Positions 35,726-45,281 of a stretch of 64,000 nt of DNA are shown in pieces. The notes beneath the pieces were generated by a model. That model ran no database searches, was not told the DNA's origin, and worked only from the letters and a program-made list of their open reading frames with translations. The position numbers and the translations under genes were made by a program. Source of the stretch: Burkholderia mayonis (lineage in GTDB: Bacteria > Pseudomonadota > Gammaproteobacteria > Burkholderiales > Burkholderiaceae). Each line of letters starts with the position of its first letter. The first letter of the stretch is position 1. The stretch is from contig NZ_CP013387.1 in NCBI RefSeq assembly GCF_001523745.2, positions 1,860,001 to 1,924,000 on the forward strand, given 5' to 3'.

Positions 35726-35735
35726 TACCATGGTA
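35726..35735. promoter_or_regulatory. Palindrome TACCATGGTA, probable GntR operator (regulator side)
   Basis: Second exact copy of GTACCATGGTAG, 5 bp before the GntR start at 35741. The pair would allow one repressor dimer at each promoter and autoregulation. Confidence 0.6.
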
Positions 35736-35740
35736 GACAG

Positions 35741-36508
35741 ATGAGAGAGACCCTGTCTCGGCCCTTGATGAAGACCCAGTTGATGAACGACAAGGAATCC
35801 ACGGAAGACACCGTCGTCGCGGCGCTGAACGGCTTCGTGCTCGATGCCGGCAAGTCGTATACGCAGCAGGTGCACGCGCTGCTGCGCAACGCGATCGTGC
35901 GCGGCGCGCTGCCGCCGCGCACCGCACTGTCGGAGGCGGTGATCTCGGCGACGATCGACGTGAGCCGCACGCCGGTGCGCGAAGCGCTCGCGCAGCTCGC
36001 CGACGAGCGGCTCGTGCAGATCTACCGCAAAGTCGGCACGATCGTCGCGCCGATCTCGGTGTCGATACTCGAGGAAGGACGCTTCGCGCGCAGCACGCTC
36101 GAATGCGCGAACCACGTCGATCTCGCGCAGAAGATCACGCCGGCGCAGCTCGCGGAGCTCGCCCGACTCGTCGACGCGCAGCGCGACGCAGTGGCCGCGC
36201 GCGACATCGACACGTTCTTCGCGCTCGACGAAACGATGCACGGCCGGATGTTCGAATTCGCCGGCCGGCCGCACGTGTGGGAAATGCTGCAGCCGATGAA
36301 GCGGCAGTTCGACCGCGTGCGCTGGCTGCTGCTCGATCGTGTCGAGGACCACGCGCGCCGCGCGCTGCACGAGCACGAGCAGATCCTCGCGCACATCGCG
36401 TCGCGCAACATGGCGCTGCTCGGCGCGTCGGTCGCGATGCACGTCGACCGCGTCAGCTCCCATCTGCCGGAGGTGCGCGACCGCGCGCCGCATTACTTTG
36501 TCGACTGA
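35741..36508 (+). CDS. GntR family (FadR/FCD subfamily) regulator of the hexuronate cluster
   Basis: A 255-residue regulator. The winged HTH is in the first half (QVHALLRNAIVRGALPPRTA, ISATIDVSRTPVREALAQLA, DERLVQIYRKVGTIVAPI), followed by the FCD ligand domain with RDIDTFFALDETMHGRMFEF and the metal-ligand type His of HEHEQILAHIA. FCD regulators of hexuronate genes (UxuR/ExuR-like) bind sugar acids. It is divergent from uxuB and just upstream of manD, with two identical palindromes in between. Alternative starts at 35768 and 35783 are possible. Confidence 0.87.
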   Translation: MRETLSRPLMKTQLMNDKESTEDTVVAALNGFVLDAGKSYTQQVHALLRNAIVRGALPPRTALSEAVISATIDVSRTPVREALAQLADERLVQIYRKVGTIVAPISVSILEEGRFARSTLECANHVDLAQKITPAQLAELARLVDAQRDAVAARDIDTFFALDETMHGRMFEFAGRPHVWEMLQPMKRQFDRVRWLLLDRVEDHARRALHEHEQILAHIASRNMALLGASVAMHVDRVSSHLPEVRDRAPHYFVD

Positions 36509-36529
36509 ACCCCTCACCGGAGAAGCCGG

Positions 36530-37738
36530 ATGAAAATCGAACGGCTGCACCTCATCGTCACCTGCCCCGGCCGGAATTTCGTGACGGTCAAGATCGTCAC
36601 CGACGAAGGCGTCTACGGCCTCGGCGACGCGACGCTCAACGGGCGCGAGCTCGCGGTGCGCGCGTATCTCGAGGACCACGTGTTCCCGTGCCTCGTCGGC
36701 CGGGACCCGCGCGACATCGAGGACATCTGGCAATACCTGTATCGCGGCGCGTACTGGCGCCGCGGGCCCGTGACGATGACGGCGATCGCCGCGATCGACA
36801 TGGCGCTATGGGACATCAAGGGCAAGCTCGCCGGCATGCCCGTCTATCAGCTGCTCGGCGGCAGGAGCCGCGACGGGCTGATGGTGTACGGCCACGCGAC
36901 CGGACGCGATCATGACGAGGCGATCGACGCCGTGCATCGGCACATCGAGCAAGGCTACCGCGCGATCCGCGTGCAGTCCGGCGTGCCGGGGCTCTCGAAA
37001 GTGTACGGCGTCGGCAAGACCGCGGGCGCGTACGAGCCCGCCGAGAAGGGCCTGCCGCCCGAGGAGCCGTGGGACACCGCGCTCTACCTGCGCCACACGC
37101 CGGAGCTGTTCCGCAAGGTGCGCGACGCAGTCGGCGACGCGCCGCATCTGCTGCACGACGCGCATCACCGGCTGACGCCGATCGAGGCGGCGCGCCTCGG
37201 GCGCGATCTCGAGCCGTATCGACTGTTCTGGCTCGAAGACGCGACGCCCGCCGAGAATCAGGACGCGTTCCGGCTGATCCGCAGCCATACGACGACGCCG
37301 CTCGCGGTCGGCGAGGTCTTCAATTCGATCTGGGACTGCAAGGACTTGATCCGCGACCAGCTGATCGACTACATCCGCGCGACGATCGTCCACGCGGGCG
37401 GCATCACGCACGTGCGCCGCATCGCCGACTATGCGGCGATGTACCAGGTTCGCACCGGCTTCCACGGCGCGACCGACCTGTCGCCCGTATGCATGGCGGC
37501 CGCCGTCAACTTCGGCCTGTGGGCGCCGAATTTCGGCATTCAGGAGCTGATGCCGCACACCGCGCTGACCGACGAGGTCTTCCCGCACAATTATCGCTTC
37601 GAGGACGGCTGTCTCGTGATGGACGACGTGCCGGGCCTGGGCGTCGACATCGACGAGGCGCTCGCCGCGAAATATCCGTACGAGCGCGCGTATCTGCCCG
37701 TCGCCCGCTTGCGCGACGGCTCGATGTGGAATTGGTGA
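36530..37738 (+). CDS. manD: D-mannonate dehydratase, enolase superfamily
   Basis: A 402-residue enolase-superfamily enzyme that dehydrates D-mannonate to 2-keto-3-deoxygluconate. It starts [20 protein letters not shown]; the Mg2+ and catalytic segments are [20 protein letters not shown] (Asp), [16 protein letters not shown] (Glu), [16 protein letters not shown] (Glu) and [20 protein letters not shown] (His). The RspA/ManD signature [20 protein letters not shown] is present. It follows the GntR gene by 21 bp, and the downstream dehydrogenase starts 51 bp after its stop. Low-activity ManD homologues exist, so the in vivo flux is not certain. Confidence 0.92.
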   Translation: MKIERLHLIVTCPGRNFVTVKIVTDEGVYGLGDATLNGRELAVRAYLEDHVFPCLVGRDPRDIEDIWQYLYRGAYWRRGPVTMTAIAAIDMALWDIKGKLAGMPVYQLLGGRSRDGLMVYGHATGRDHDEAIDAVHRHIEQGYRAIRVQSGVPGLSKVYGVGKTAGAYEPAEKGLPPEEPWDTALYLRHTPELFRKVRDAVGDAPHLLHDAHHRLTPIEAARLGRDLEPYRLFWLEDATPAENQDAFRLIRSHTTTPLAVGEVFNSIWDCKDLIRDQLIDYIRATIVHAGGITHVRRIADYAAMYQVRTGFHGATDLSPVCMAAAVNFGLWAPNFGIQELMPHTALTDEVFPHNYRFEDGCLVMDDVPGLGVDIDEALAAKYPYERAYLPVARLRDGSMWNW

Positions 37739-37789
37739 TCACGCATGAGTGATCACCCGAATGCACGAAACACGAAGGAGAATCAGGAC

Positions 37790-38821
37790 ATGCTGAGCGT
37801 CGTCGTCGATCGGCCCAATAGCATGGGCGTGCGCGAAATGCCGATGCCCGCGCCCGCCGCGGGCGAATTGCGCGTGCGCGTGCGCTATGCGGGCATCTGC
37901 GGATCCGATCTGCACATCTTTCATGGCAAGAACCCGTTCGTCTCGTATCCGCGGATCATCGGGCACGAGTTCGTCGGGCGCGTCGAATCGGTCGGCGCGG
38001 GCGTCGACGCATCGCGCATCGGCGAAACCGTCGCGGTCGATCCGGTCATCAGTTGCGGGCGCTGCCACGCGTGCGCGATCGGCCGGCGCAACGTGTGCCG
38101 CCACCTGACCGTGCTCGGCGTGCATCGCGACGGCGGCTTCAGCGAATACGTGTGCGTGCCCGCGGCGAACGCCTACCGGATTCCGCCCGAGATCGCCGAC
38201 ACCTGCGCGGCGATCGTCGAGCCGTTCGCGGTCGCGGCGAACGCGACCGCGCGCACCGGCGTGCTGCCGTCCGACGTCGCGCTGATCTACGGCGCGGGCA
38301 CGGTGGGCCTCACGCTGCTGCAGGTGCTGAAGCGCGTCTACGGAATCCGCGCGTTCATCACCGATCGCCTCGGCGAGCGCCTCGAACTCGCCCGCAAGTG
38401 CGGCGCGGCCGACGACGAGGTGATCAACGCCGCGACGGAAACGCTGCCGGACGCGCTGCAGCGGCGCGGGGTCGACGGCGGTCCGACGCTGATCTTCGAT
38501 GCGGTGTGCCACCCGTCGATCCTCGAGGAAGCGGTGCGGCTCGCGGCGCCCGCCGCGCGGATCGGCGTGCTCGGCTTCTCGTCGGAGCCGTCGTCGATCG
38601 TGCAGGCGGAGCTGACGAAGAAGGAATTGACGCTGTGCGCGTCGCGGCTCAATTGTGCGATGTTTCCGCAGGTCATCGAATGGATCGGCGCGGGGCTCGT
38701 GCATCCGGAGCACATCGTCACGCACAAGGTCGATTTCCGCGACGTCGCGCAGGCGTTCGATCTCGCGGAGCGCAATCCGCGAGAAAGCTGCAAGATCCTG
38801 CTGGATTTCGCGGCGGAATGA
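37790..38821 (+). CDS. Zinc-dependent alcohol dehydrogenase (RspB / L-gulonate or L-idonate 5-dehydrogenase type)
   Basis: A 343-residue medium-chain dehydrogenase. Catalytic-zinc segment GICGSDLHIFHGKNPFVSYP then IIGHEFVGRVESV; structural-zinc cysteines in SCGRCHACAIGRRNVCRHL; NAD-binding VALIYGAGTVGLTLLQVLKR. RspB/LgoD-type relatives oxidise L-gulonate or L-idonate to D-fructuronate or 5-ketogluconate, which would feed UxuB. Start at 37790 is chosen for GAAGGAG upstream; an ATG at 37745 overlaps the operon junction. Same strand as manD, in one apparent operon. Confidence 0.85.
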   Translation: MLSVVVDRPNSMGVREMPMPAPAAGELRVRVRYAGICGSDLHIFHGKNPFVSYPRIIGHEFVGRVESVGAGVDASRIGETVAVDPVISCGRCHACAIGRRNVCRHLTVLGVHRDGGFSEYVCVPAANAYRIPPEIADTCAAIVEPFAVAANATARTGVLPSDVALIYGAGTVGLTLLQVLKRVYGIRAFITDRLGERLELARKCGAADDEVINAATETLPDALQRRGVDGGPTLIFDAVCHPSILEEAVRLAAPAARIGVLGFSSEPSSIVQAELTKKELTLCASRLNCAMFPQVIEWIGAGLVHPEHIVTHKVDFRDVAQAFDLAERNPRESCKILLDFAAE

Positions 38822-39318
38822 ACGGCGTCCGATGCCGCGCATCGGGTGCGATTGCGGGAACGTCGAAATCGGGTCGCGGCGCTTCGCCAGTGCCGCTCGC
38901 CCACCGCTTGAAAAGCGACATGGCCGCCCGGTTACGACGCTGTACGCCGACAATCGGCAACCGTGCAAGGGCATGGATTTCCGCCACGCCACGCCATGAC
39001 AAGCAAGCGATGCGCTCCGCATCGCGAAATCGGATCGGCCGCGCGCAATGCGCTCGACGCGCGACGCGCTCGCCCGCGTCGCGTCATCTCATACACGCAT
39101 GAACGGAAGCGGCCATGCGCGCCGCGCGCCGGCCCGCGGACGGACCGCGCGCTCCAGACGACGCGCCCCGCCGAGAACATGCGGCGCCCATCGCCCCGCT
39201 TTCGACGATCGCCTCTCACCCACGAGCAATTCAGTATTTCGCGTCGCACGGCAATCGGCTCCGCCGCACATTGCTAAACTCGCCGCTCGACCCCAAGCCA
39301 ACCGACAGAGGTGAATCG
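38822..39318. other. Intergenic region without recognised gene
   Basis: About 500 bp after the dehydrogenase. Frames on both strands are short and of no family. Nothing structural stands out except the AGAGG ribosome site for the next small gene. Confidence 0.5.
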
Positions 39319-39504
39319 ATGTATCGCAAAGGCGCCGTCCTCGAAATCCAGTTTCCGCCGGAGCGGCTCAACGACGCCGCGGGCGATCCGTACTGGATCG
39401 ATCTCACGCTCGATGAAGCGCGCCGCCTGCATCAGCAACTGAGCGCGCGCTTCGCGACCGACGCCAGCGCGAATCAGCCGCTCGACACGTTCTCGATCGA
39501 CTGA
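39319..39504 (+). CDS. Small conserved-looking hypothetical protein (61 aa)
   Basis: MYRKGAVLEIQFPPERLNDA is followed by a compact acidic sequence ending in ANQPLDTFSID. ATG at 39319 is preceded by AGAGG. The composition (PPERLNDAAGDPYWIDLTLD) looks like a folded small protein rather than a chance frame. No function or family can be named. It stands alone, 87 bp before the DMT-type transporter. Confidence 0.5.
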   Translation: MYRKGAVLEIQFPPERLNDAAGDPYWIDLTLDEARRLHQQLSARFATDASANQPLDTFSID

Positions 39505-39590
39505 AGCGGCCGGCGCGCCGCGCCGCGGGCAGTGCAGATTTCGACAAGACGGCGGCGCACCGCCGCGCGATACTCGGCGGCTTCACCGTC

Positions 39591-40493
39591 ATGTCGGCCG
39601 CGCCCGGTCCGCTTCGCATGCCTGCTTCCGCTTCCCTCGTCGCCGCGGCGTTCGTCGCGCTGTGGTCCACGGGCTTCATCGTCGCGCGCGCGATCAAGCC
39701 CTACGCCGATCCGAATCTGTACCTGCTCGCGCGCTTCGTAGGCACCGCGCTCCTCTACACGTGCGTCGCGCTCGCCGTCCGTGCGCGTTGGCCCTCGGGG
39801 CGCGAATGGGGCCGGCATCTGTTCGCCGGCGCGCTGCTGCAAGGCGTCTATCTCGGCGCGAGCTATTGGGCCGTCGCGCAAGGGCTCAACGCCGGCGTGA
39901 TGGCGCTCCTAGGCGCGCTTCAGCCGCTCGCGACCGCCGCGCTCGCCGCGCCGCTCTTCGGCGAGCGGCTGTCGGCGCGCGGCTGGCTCGGAATGGCGCT
40001 CGGCATCGCGGGCGTCGCGCTCGTGCTCGCGCCGAAGCTCGCCGCCGCCCGCGCGGCGGCGGGAGGCGCGCCCGCATGGGCCGTCGTCGCGATCGCGGTC
40101 GCCGCCGTCGCGTCGATCACGGCCGGCTCGCTCTATCAGAAAAGCTCGCTCGCGCAGACCGACCTGCGCACCGCCGTCGCCGTGCAGAACCTCGGCGCGG
40201 CGCTCGTCGCCGGCGCCGCCGCGCTCGCGCTCGGCGAAACCCGCTGGCACGGCGCGCCCGCGCTGTGGTTCTCGCTCGCGTGGGGCATCGCGATGCTGTC
40301 CGGCGTCGCGGTGATGCTGCTGATGGCGATGCTGCGCCGGGGCGAGGCGGCGCGCGCGACGTCGCTGCTGTTTCTCGCGCCGCCCCTCGCCGCGCTGCAG
40401 GGCTACGCGCTCTTCGGCGAGACGCTCGGGCCGCCGCAGATCGCCGGCTTCGCGGTCGCGCTCGCCGGCGTCACGCTCGCGCGCCGTAATTGA
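39591..40493 (+). CDS. EamA/DMT family transporter
   Basis: A 300-residue inner-membrane protein with ten predicted helices as two EamA repeats: repeat 1 from SLVAAAFVALWSTGFIVARA through PLATAALAAPLFGERLSARG, repeat 2 from WAVVAIAVAAVASITAGSLY to PPLAALQGYALFGETLGPPQ. The glutamate-containing LFGERL/LFGETL ends of each half are typical. DMT carriers export metabolites such as amino acids or purines; substrate unknown. An ATG at 39618 is an alternative start. Confidence 0.87.
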   Translation: MSAAPGPLRMPASASLVAAAFVALWSTGFIVARAIKPYADPNLYLLARFVGTALLYTCVALAVRARWPSGREWGRHLFAGALLQGVYLGASYWAVAQGLNAGVMALLGALQPLATAALAAPLFGERLSARGWLGMALGIAGVALVLAPKLAAARAAAGGAPAWAVVAIAVAAVASITAGSLYQKSSLAQTDLRTAVAVQNLGAALVAGAAALALGETRWHGAPALWFSLAWGIAMLSGVAVMLLMAMLRRGEAARATSLLFLAPPLAALQGYALFGETLGPPQIAGFAVALAGVTLARRN

Positions 40494-40657
40494 CGGCCGG
40501 CATGCCCGCGCGAATCCGCCTCCGCGGCGGTCCCGGCGCACACGTCCCCGCCGACGCGCGCATGCCCCGGCGCACCATCGCCGAACTTGCTACCATCGAG
40601 CGTCTCGACCGCTCGCCGTGCGTCGAACCCGATGCCCCCCGATCAAGGAGACCGCCC

Positions 40658-41320
40658 ATGTCGTACACGCTGTACTACTCGCCGGGCGCGGCCAGCATGG
40701 CCGTCCATTGGATGCTGATCGAGCTGCGCGTGCCGTTCGACGTCTGCTGCATCAACATCGACGAAGGCATGCAGCATTCGCCCGACTATCGGCGACTGAA
40801 TCCGACGGGCCGCGTGCCGACGCTCGTCGTCGACGGCGTGCCGCGCCACGAATCGACCGCGCTGCTGATGCTGCTCGCCGAGCGCCATCCGGAAGGCGGC
40901 TTCGCGCCGCCGCCCGGCACGCCCGAGCGCGCCGCGTGGTTCGAACTGATGATCTATCTGGCGAACACGCTGCTGCCGGCGATGCGCAACTGGTTCTACG
41001 CGGACATCGATGGCGATCCGGACGGCGCCGACGCGGTCCGCGCGCATGCGCGCCTTCAGATCGAAGCGGCGATGGACGAATTCGACGGCCGGCTGCGCGA
41101 CGGCCGCGACCATCTGCTCGGCGGCGCGTCACCGAGCACCGCCGACTTCCTCGCGATCGTGCTGATGCGCTGGACGCGCAACATGCCGCGCACGGTGTTC
41201 GCGTGGCCGCATCTCGCGCGCTACGTCGAACGGATGCGCGCGCGGCCGTCGTTCGCCGAGCTGACCGCGCGCGAAGGGCTGACCGAATGGCTCAATGCGC
41301 CGATTGGCGCGGCGGGATGA
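40658..41320 (+). CDS. Glutathione S-transferase family protein
   Basis: A 220-residue GST with AAGGAG before the ATG at 40658. The thioredoxin-like N-terminal domain begins MSYTLYYSPGAASMAVHWML, with the cis-Pro/G-site segments PTGRVPTLVVDG and HESTALLMLLAERHPEGGFA; the all-helical C-terminal domain has LLGGASPSTADFLAIVLMRW. The G-site Ser of SPGAASM suggests the beta or theta-like bacterial classes. Likely glutathione-dependent detoxification or reductive chemistry; substrate not predictable. Confidence 0.87.
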   Translation: MSYTLYYSPGAASMAVHWMLIELRVPFDVCCINIDEGMQHSPDYRRLNPTGRVPTLVVDGVPRHESTALLMLLAERHPEGGFAPPPGTPERAAWFELMIYLANTLLPAMRNWFYADIDGDPDGADAVRAHARLQIEAAMDEFDGRLRDGRDHLLGGASPSTADFLAIVLMRWTRNMPRTVFAWPHLARYVERMRARPSFAELTAREGLTEWLNAPIGAAG

Positions 41321-41432
41321 CTTGCACGACCGCGTGCACGACCACGCGACTGCCGCACTCGCTGCAATCACCGCAATCGTTCGAGCCGCCGAGAACGGCC
41401 GATCCAACGCCGCCGCTTCGAAGGAACCCCGC

Positions 41433-42077
41433 ATGCATGTCGATTCGCACGCCATCTTTGCCGTCTTTTCCGTGTATCTCGCGGGCGTCGTGATCCCGGG
41501 CCCGAACTTCGTCGCGGTCGCGCACAAGGCCGTCTCGGCGACCCGGCGCGACGCGCTCGCAATGGCGGGCGGCATCGTGCTCGTCAATCTGATGTGGGCG
41601 TCGTGCGCGATCCTCGGCGTCGGCATCGTGTTCGCCGCGTTTCCGTGGCTCGCGGTCGCGGTCAAGCTCGCGGGCGCCGCCTACCTGATCCGTTTCGGTT
41701 TCCGGCTGATTCGCGATGCCGGCCGCGCCGGCGTTCGACGCGCGACAGCGCCGGGCACGCCGCGGCACATGGGCAGCGATCGTGTCGGCGCCCGCCGCGC
41801 GTTCGCGCAAGGCCTGCTGACGAATCTCGCGAACCCCAAGTCAGTCGCGCTCTACGCGGCCGTATTCGCATCGGCCGCGCCCGCGCATGTCGGCTGGCCG
41901 ACCTTCGCGGCAATGCTCGCGATGGTCGCCACGGTCGCGACGGGCTGGTACGGCTTCGTCGCGCTCGCGCTGTCGCATGCGGACGTCGCGACCGCCTATC
42001 GACGCGGCCGCAAGGCGATCGACCGGTTCTGCGGCGGGCTCGTCGTCGCGCTGGGCGTCCGGCAACTGCTGCGCTGA
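41433..42077 (+). CDS. LysE family translocator
   Basis: A 214-residue membrane protein with about six helices. It starts MHVDSHAIFAVFSVYLAGVV and carries the family motif IPGPNFVAVAHKAVSATRRD in TM1-2, plus GLLTNLANPKSVALYAAVFA. The family (LysE/RhtB) exports amino acids such as threonine, homoserine or leucine. Start supported by GAAGGAA upstream. Another LysE-family gene is at 53620. Confidence 0.88.
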   Translation: MHVDSHAIFAVFSVYLAGVVIPGPNFVAVAHKAVSATRRDALAMAGGIVLVNLMWASCAILGVGIVFAAFPWLAVAVKLAGAAYLIRFGFRLIRDAGRAGVRRATAPGTPRHMGSDRVGARRAFAQGLLTNLANPKSVALYAAVFASAAPAHVGWPTFAAMLAMVATVATGWYGFVALALSHADVATAYRRGRKAIDRFCGGLVVALGVRQLLR

Positions 42078-42089
42078 CGCGCGGGCTGT

Positions 42090-42449
42090 TCAGGAATCGC
42101 GCTTGTCGTCGCCGGGAGCAGCCGCTTCGTGCGCGCCATCCGCAACGCTCGGGCCACCGGCGTCATGTGCGTGATCCGCAGCGCCCGACGCAGTGGCGCC
42201 ACTCGCAGCACCGGCACTGCCGGCCGGGCCAGCGGCCCCCGCCGCATCCGCGCCGCCCGCCGATCCGACGCTGCTCTGCACGGCTGCGGTGTCGTCGCTC
42301 GCGGCACCTGGGCCGCCCGTCGAACCAGCATCGCTCCCCGCCGCCCCCGCACCGCCCGACGACGCGCTGCTCTCGGTATCCGCATCGCTCGCGGCCTCCA
42401 CGCCCCCCGCCGAACCGACGTCGCTCCCCGCCGCCCCGGCGACGCCCGC
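42090..42449. repeat. Repetitive Ala/Gly/Ser-coding tail of the TetR gene
   Basis: Codes for residues 206-324. Imperfect units of the type (G/A)SDxGSxGGxxAASD recur; the DNA carries short internal repeats that keep the frame. See findings. Confidence 0.7.
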
Positions 42450-43064
42450 CTCCGCGAGCGTCGCGCGCACGAGCGCGGAGCTCGTCCATTTGACGACGTT
42501 CATGAACTGCTGGAAGTCGAGCCCCCAGAAATCCTTCAGCACGACCATCGCCTCGGTGCCGTAAAGCAGCGACAACGATTGCGCGAGCCGTGCAGCCGCC
42601 GCCGGCGCGACGCCCGCCTGCAACAGCGGCTCGACCGCGAGCGACAGGAGCCGCTTGCGGTTGCCGCGCCGGTATTTCGGCTCGTCCTCGGCGCGCCGTG
42701 CACGCTCGTTCGCCCACTGCTGCAACGCGACCTGCAACGCGGCGCGCAATGCGCCTTCGTGCTGCTCCATCCGCGGATACGCGAAATCGAGCAGTTCATT
42801 GACCCGCGCCTCGACCGACGTCGACGTCGGCTGCCATTGCAGCACCGGCCCGAGGCTCTCGTCGACGACGGTGCTGACGAGCGCCGCCTGCGACGGGAAG
42901 TAGCGATAAGCGGTCGCGCGCGACACGCCGGACGCGTTCGCGAGTTCGGTGATCGACGGAAACCAGCCTTGCTCGAGCATCGACAGCGCGGTTTGCAGCA
43001 GCAGGTCGCGAGTCTGCGTGCGCGTTTCGGACAGCGTTTCCGTTGCGGATACGGTAGTTGGCAT
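42090..43064 (-). CDS. TetR family regulator with a 119-residue low-complexity C-terminal tail
   Basis: A 324-residue protein. Residues 1-200 are a regular TetR regulator: SITELANASGVSRATAYRYF PSQAALVSTVVDE forms the HTH (split here for length), and the effector part ends near MNVVKWTSSALVRATLAEAG. Residues 206-324 are almost only Ala, Gly, Ser, Asp with repeats such as GSDVGSAGGVEAASDADTES and SSASSGGAGAAGSDAGSTGG. A tail of that kind is not a feature of TetR proteins. Divergent from the Tm-1-like gene (111-bp gap), so it likely regulates that operon. Confidence 0.83.
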   Translation of the reverse strand: MPTTVSATETLSETRTQTRDLLLQTALSMLEQGWFPSITELANASGVSRATAYRYFPSQAALVSTVVDESLGPVLQWQPTSTSVEARVNELLDFAYPRMEQHEGALRAALQVALQQWANERARRAEDEPKYRRGNRKRLLSLAVEPLLQAGVAPAAAARLAQSLSLLYGTEAMVVLKDFWGLDFQQFMNVVKWTSSALVRATLAEAGVAGAAGSDVGSAGGVEAASDADTESSASSGGAGAAGSDAGSTGGPGAASDDTAAVQSSVGSAGGADAAGAAGPAGSAGAASGATASGAADHAHDAGGPSVADGAHEAAAPGDDKRDS

Positions 43065-43175
43065 GTGTTTTGTGTGGGCGACCGCTGAGACGGCCGTCTC
43101 ACCTGTGTTAAAGTTGTCGCGGAATCGAATCGCGGTACATCGGGCGACAAACGAACGATTGGCGAAGGAGACCAA

Positions 43176-44393
43176 ATGGTACCCCACCGTAAACAGATCT
43201 ACGTTGCGGCAACCGTTGATACAAAAGGCGCGGAAGCGCATTTCGTCAAGGACCGGATCGCCGACGCGGGGCTCCCGGCGGTCGTGGTCGATCTGTCTAC
43301 GCGCGCGCCGGGGCTCGGGGCCGACATCGGCGCAGACACCGTCGCCGCGCATCATCCGGACGGCGCGGCCGCCGTGTTCTGCGGCGACCGCGGCCGCGCG
43401 ATCGCCGCGATGGCGATCGCGTTCGAGCGCTACATCAAAAGCCGCGACGATGTCGCCGCGCTGATCGGCATCGGCGGCTCGGGCGGCACCGCGCTCATCA
43501 CGCCGGCGATGCAGGCGCTGTCGATCGGCGTGCCGAAGCTGATGATCTCGACGATGGCGTCGGGCGACGTGTCCGCCTACGTCGGCTCGTCGGACATCGC
43601 GATGCTCTATTCGGTGACGGACGTCGCCGGCCTCAACCGGATCTCGCGGCAGGTGCTCGCGAACGGCGCCCACATGATCGCGGGCGCGGTGCGCGACATG
43701 CAGCCGCTGCCCGCCGACCTGAAGCCCGCGCTCGGGCTGACGATGTTCGGCGTGACGACGCCGTGCATCCAGGCGGTCGCGTCGCGGCTCGACGCCCGCT
43801 TCGACTGCATCGTGTTCCATGCGACGGGCAACGGCGGCCATGCGATGGAGAAGCTCGCGGACAGCGGCCTCCTCGACGGCGTGCTCGATCTCACCACCAC
43901 CGAAGTCTGCGACCTGCTGATGGGCGGCGTGCTCGCGTGCGGCGAGGACCGCTTCGACGCGATCGCGCGCAGCCGCGTGCCGTACGTCGGCTCGTGCGGC
44001 GCGCTCGACATGGTGAACTTCGGCCATATCGACACGATGCCGCCCCGCTACGCGGGCCGCCTGCTGTACAAGCACAACCCGCAAGTCACGCTGATGCGCA
44101 CGACGCCGGACGAGAACCGCCGGATCGGCGAGTGGATCGGCGCGAAGCTGAACGCGTGCGAGGGCCCCGTGCGCTTCCTGATTCCCGAAGGCGGCGTGTC
44201 GGCGCTCGACGCGCCGGGCCAGGCGTTCTGGAGCCCGGAAGCCGACGCGGCGCTCTTCGACGCGCTCGAGGCGACGGTGAACCAGACCGACAATCGCCGC
44301 CTCGTGCGCGTGCCCGCGCACATCAACGACCCACAGTTCGCCGACATCGCCGTCGAACACTTTTTATCGCTTCACGCAGCACACCGGAATTGA
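43176..44393 (+). CDS. Tm-1-like ATP-binding domain protein (UPF0261)
   Basis: A 405-residue protein resembling the N-terminal ATP-binding half of the plant Tm-1 protein and bacterial UPF0261. Key segments are [80 protein letters not shown] and [20 protein letters not shown]. The phosphate-loop-like GIGGSGGT fits nucleotide binding. No bacterial reaction is settled that I can name. It is followed, 2 bp after its stop, by the TIM-barrel partner usually fused or paired with it. Confidence 0.87.
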   Translation: MVPHRKQIYVAATVDTKGAEAHFVKDRIADAGLPAVVVDLSTRAPGLGADIGADTVAAHHPDGAAAVFCGDRGRAIAAMAIAFERYIKSRDDVAALIGIGGSGGTALITPAMQALSIGVPKLMISTMASGDVSAYVGSSDIAMLYSVTDVAGLNRISRQVLANGAHMIAGAVRDMQPLPADLKPALGLTMFGVTTPCIQAVASRLDARFDCIVFHATGNGGHAMEKLADSGLLDGVLDLTTTEVCDLLMGGVLACGEDRFDAIARSRVPYVGSCGALDMVNFGHIDTMPPRYAGRLLYKHNPQVTLMRTTPDENRRIGEWIGAKLNACEGPVRFLIPEGGVSALDAPGQAFWSPEADAALFDALEATVNQTDNRRLVRVPAHINDPQFADIAVEHFLSLHAAHRN

Positions 44394-44395
44394 AG

Positions 44396-45238
44396 ATGAA
44401 GAGACTGACACGCGCCGAGATCCTCGAAAAACTGCGCGCGACCATCGCGCGCGGCGAGCCGATCGTCGGTGGCGGCGCGGGAACGGGCCTGTCCGCGAAA
44501 TGCGAGGAAGCGGGCGGCATCGACCTCATCGTGATCTACAACTCGGGCCGCTACCGGATGGCCGGGCGCGGCTCGCTCGCGGGGCTGCTCGCGTACGGCA
44601 ACGCGAACGAGATCGTCGTCGACATGGCGCGCGAGGTGTTGCCCGTCGTCAAGTCGACGCCCGTGCTCGCGGGCGTGAACGGCACCGATCCGTTCTGCAA
44701 TTTCGACGCGTTTCTCGACGAGCTGATCCGGCTCGGATTTTCCGGGGTGCAGAACTTCCCGACCGTCGGCCTCATCGACGGCAATTTCCGCGCGAATCTC
44801 GAAGAAACCGGGATGGGCTACGCGCTCGAAGTCGACATGATCCGCCTCGCGCACGGCAAGGGACTGCTGACGACGCCGTACGTATTCAGCGAAGCCGATG
44901 CGATCGCAATGACCGAAGCGGGCGCCGACATCGTCGTCGCGCACCTGGGCTTGACGACGGGCGGCACGATCGGCGCGAGCACCGCGCGCCGCCTCGCCGA
45001 CTGCGTGCCGCTCGTGCGCCGCTGGGCCGATGCGGCAAAATCGGTGCGCGACGACGTGATCGTGCTGTGCCATGGCGGTCCGATCGCGTCGCCCGAGGAC
45101 GCCGCGTACATCCTGCGCGAGTGCCCGCAGTGCCACGGTTTCTACGGCGCGAGCTCGATGGAGCGCCTGCCGGCCGAAACCGCATTGACCGACATGACGC
45201 GGCGCTTCAAGGAGATCGACAGGCGCGTCGCGTCATGA
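44396..45238 (+). CDS. TIM-barrel phosphoenolpyruvate hydrolase-like protein
   Basis: A 280-residue protein of the PEP-hydrolase-like TIM-barrel family that pairs with Tm-1-like proteins. It starts [20 protein letters not shown] 2 bp after the Tm-1-like stop; visible family segments are [72 protein letters not shown] and [12 protein letters not shown]. In the plant Tm-1 protein the two parts are fused. A joint catabolic or metabolite-repair role is plausible; not established. Confidence 0.87.
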   Translation: MKRLTRAEILEKLRATIARGEPIVGGGAGTGLSAKCEEAGGIDLIVIYNSGRYRMAGRGSLAGLLAYGNANEIVVDMAREVLPVVKSTPVLAGVNGTDPFCNFDAFLDELIRLGFSGVQNFPTVGLIDGNFRANLEETGMGYALEVDMIRLAHGKGLLTTPYVFSEADAIAMTEAGADIVVAHLGLTTGGTIGASTARRLADCVPLVRRWADAAKSVRDDVIVLCHGGPIASPEDAAYILRECPQCHGFYGASSMERLPAETALTDMTRRFKEIDRRVAS

Positions 45239-45281
45239 TGCCCGCGCGCGTGCGCGCGCCTCTACGAGGAACCGAACGACG

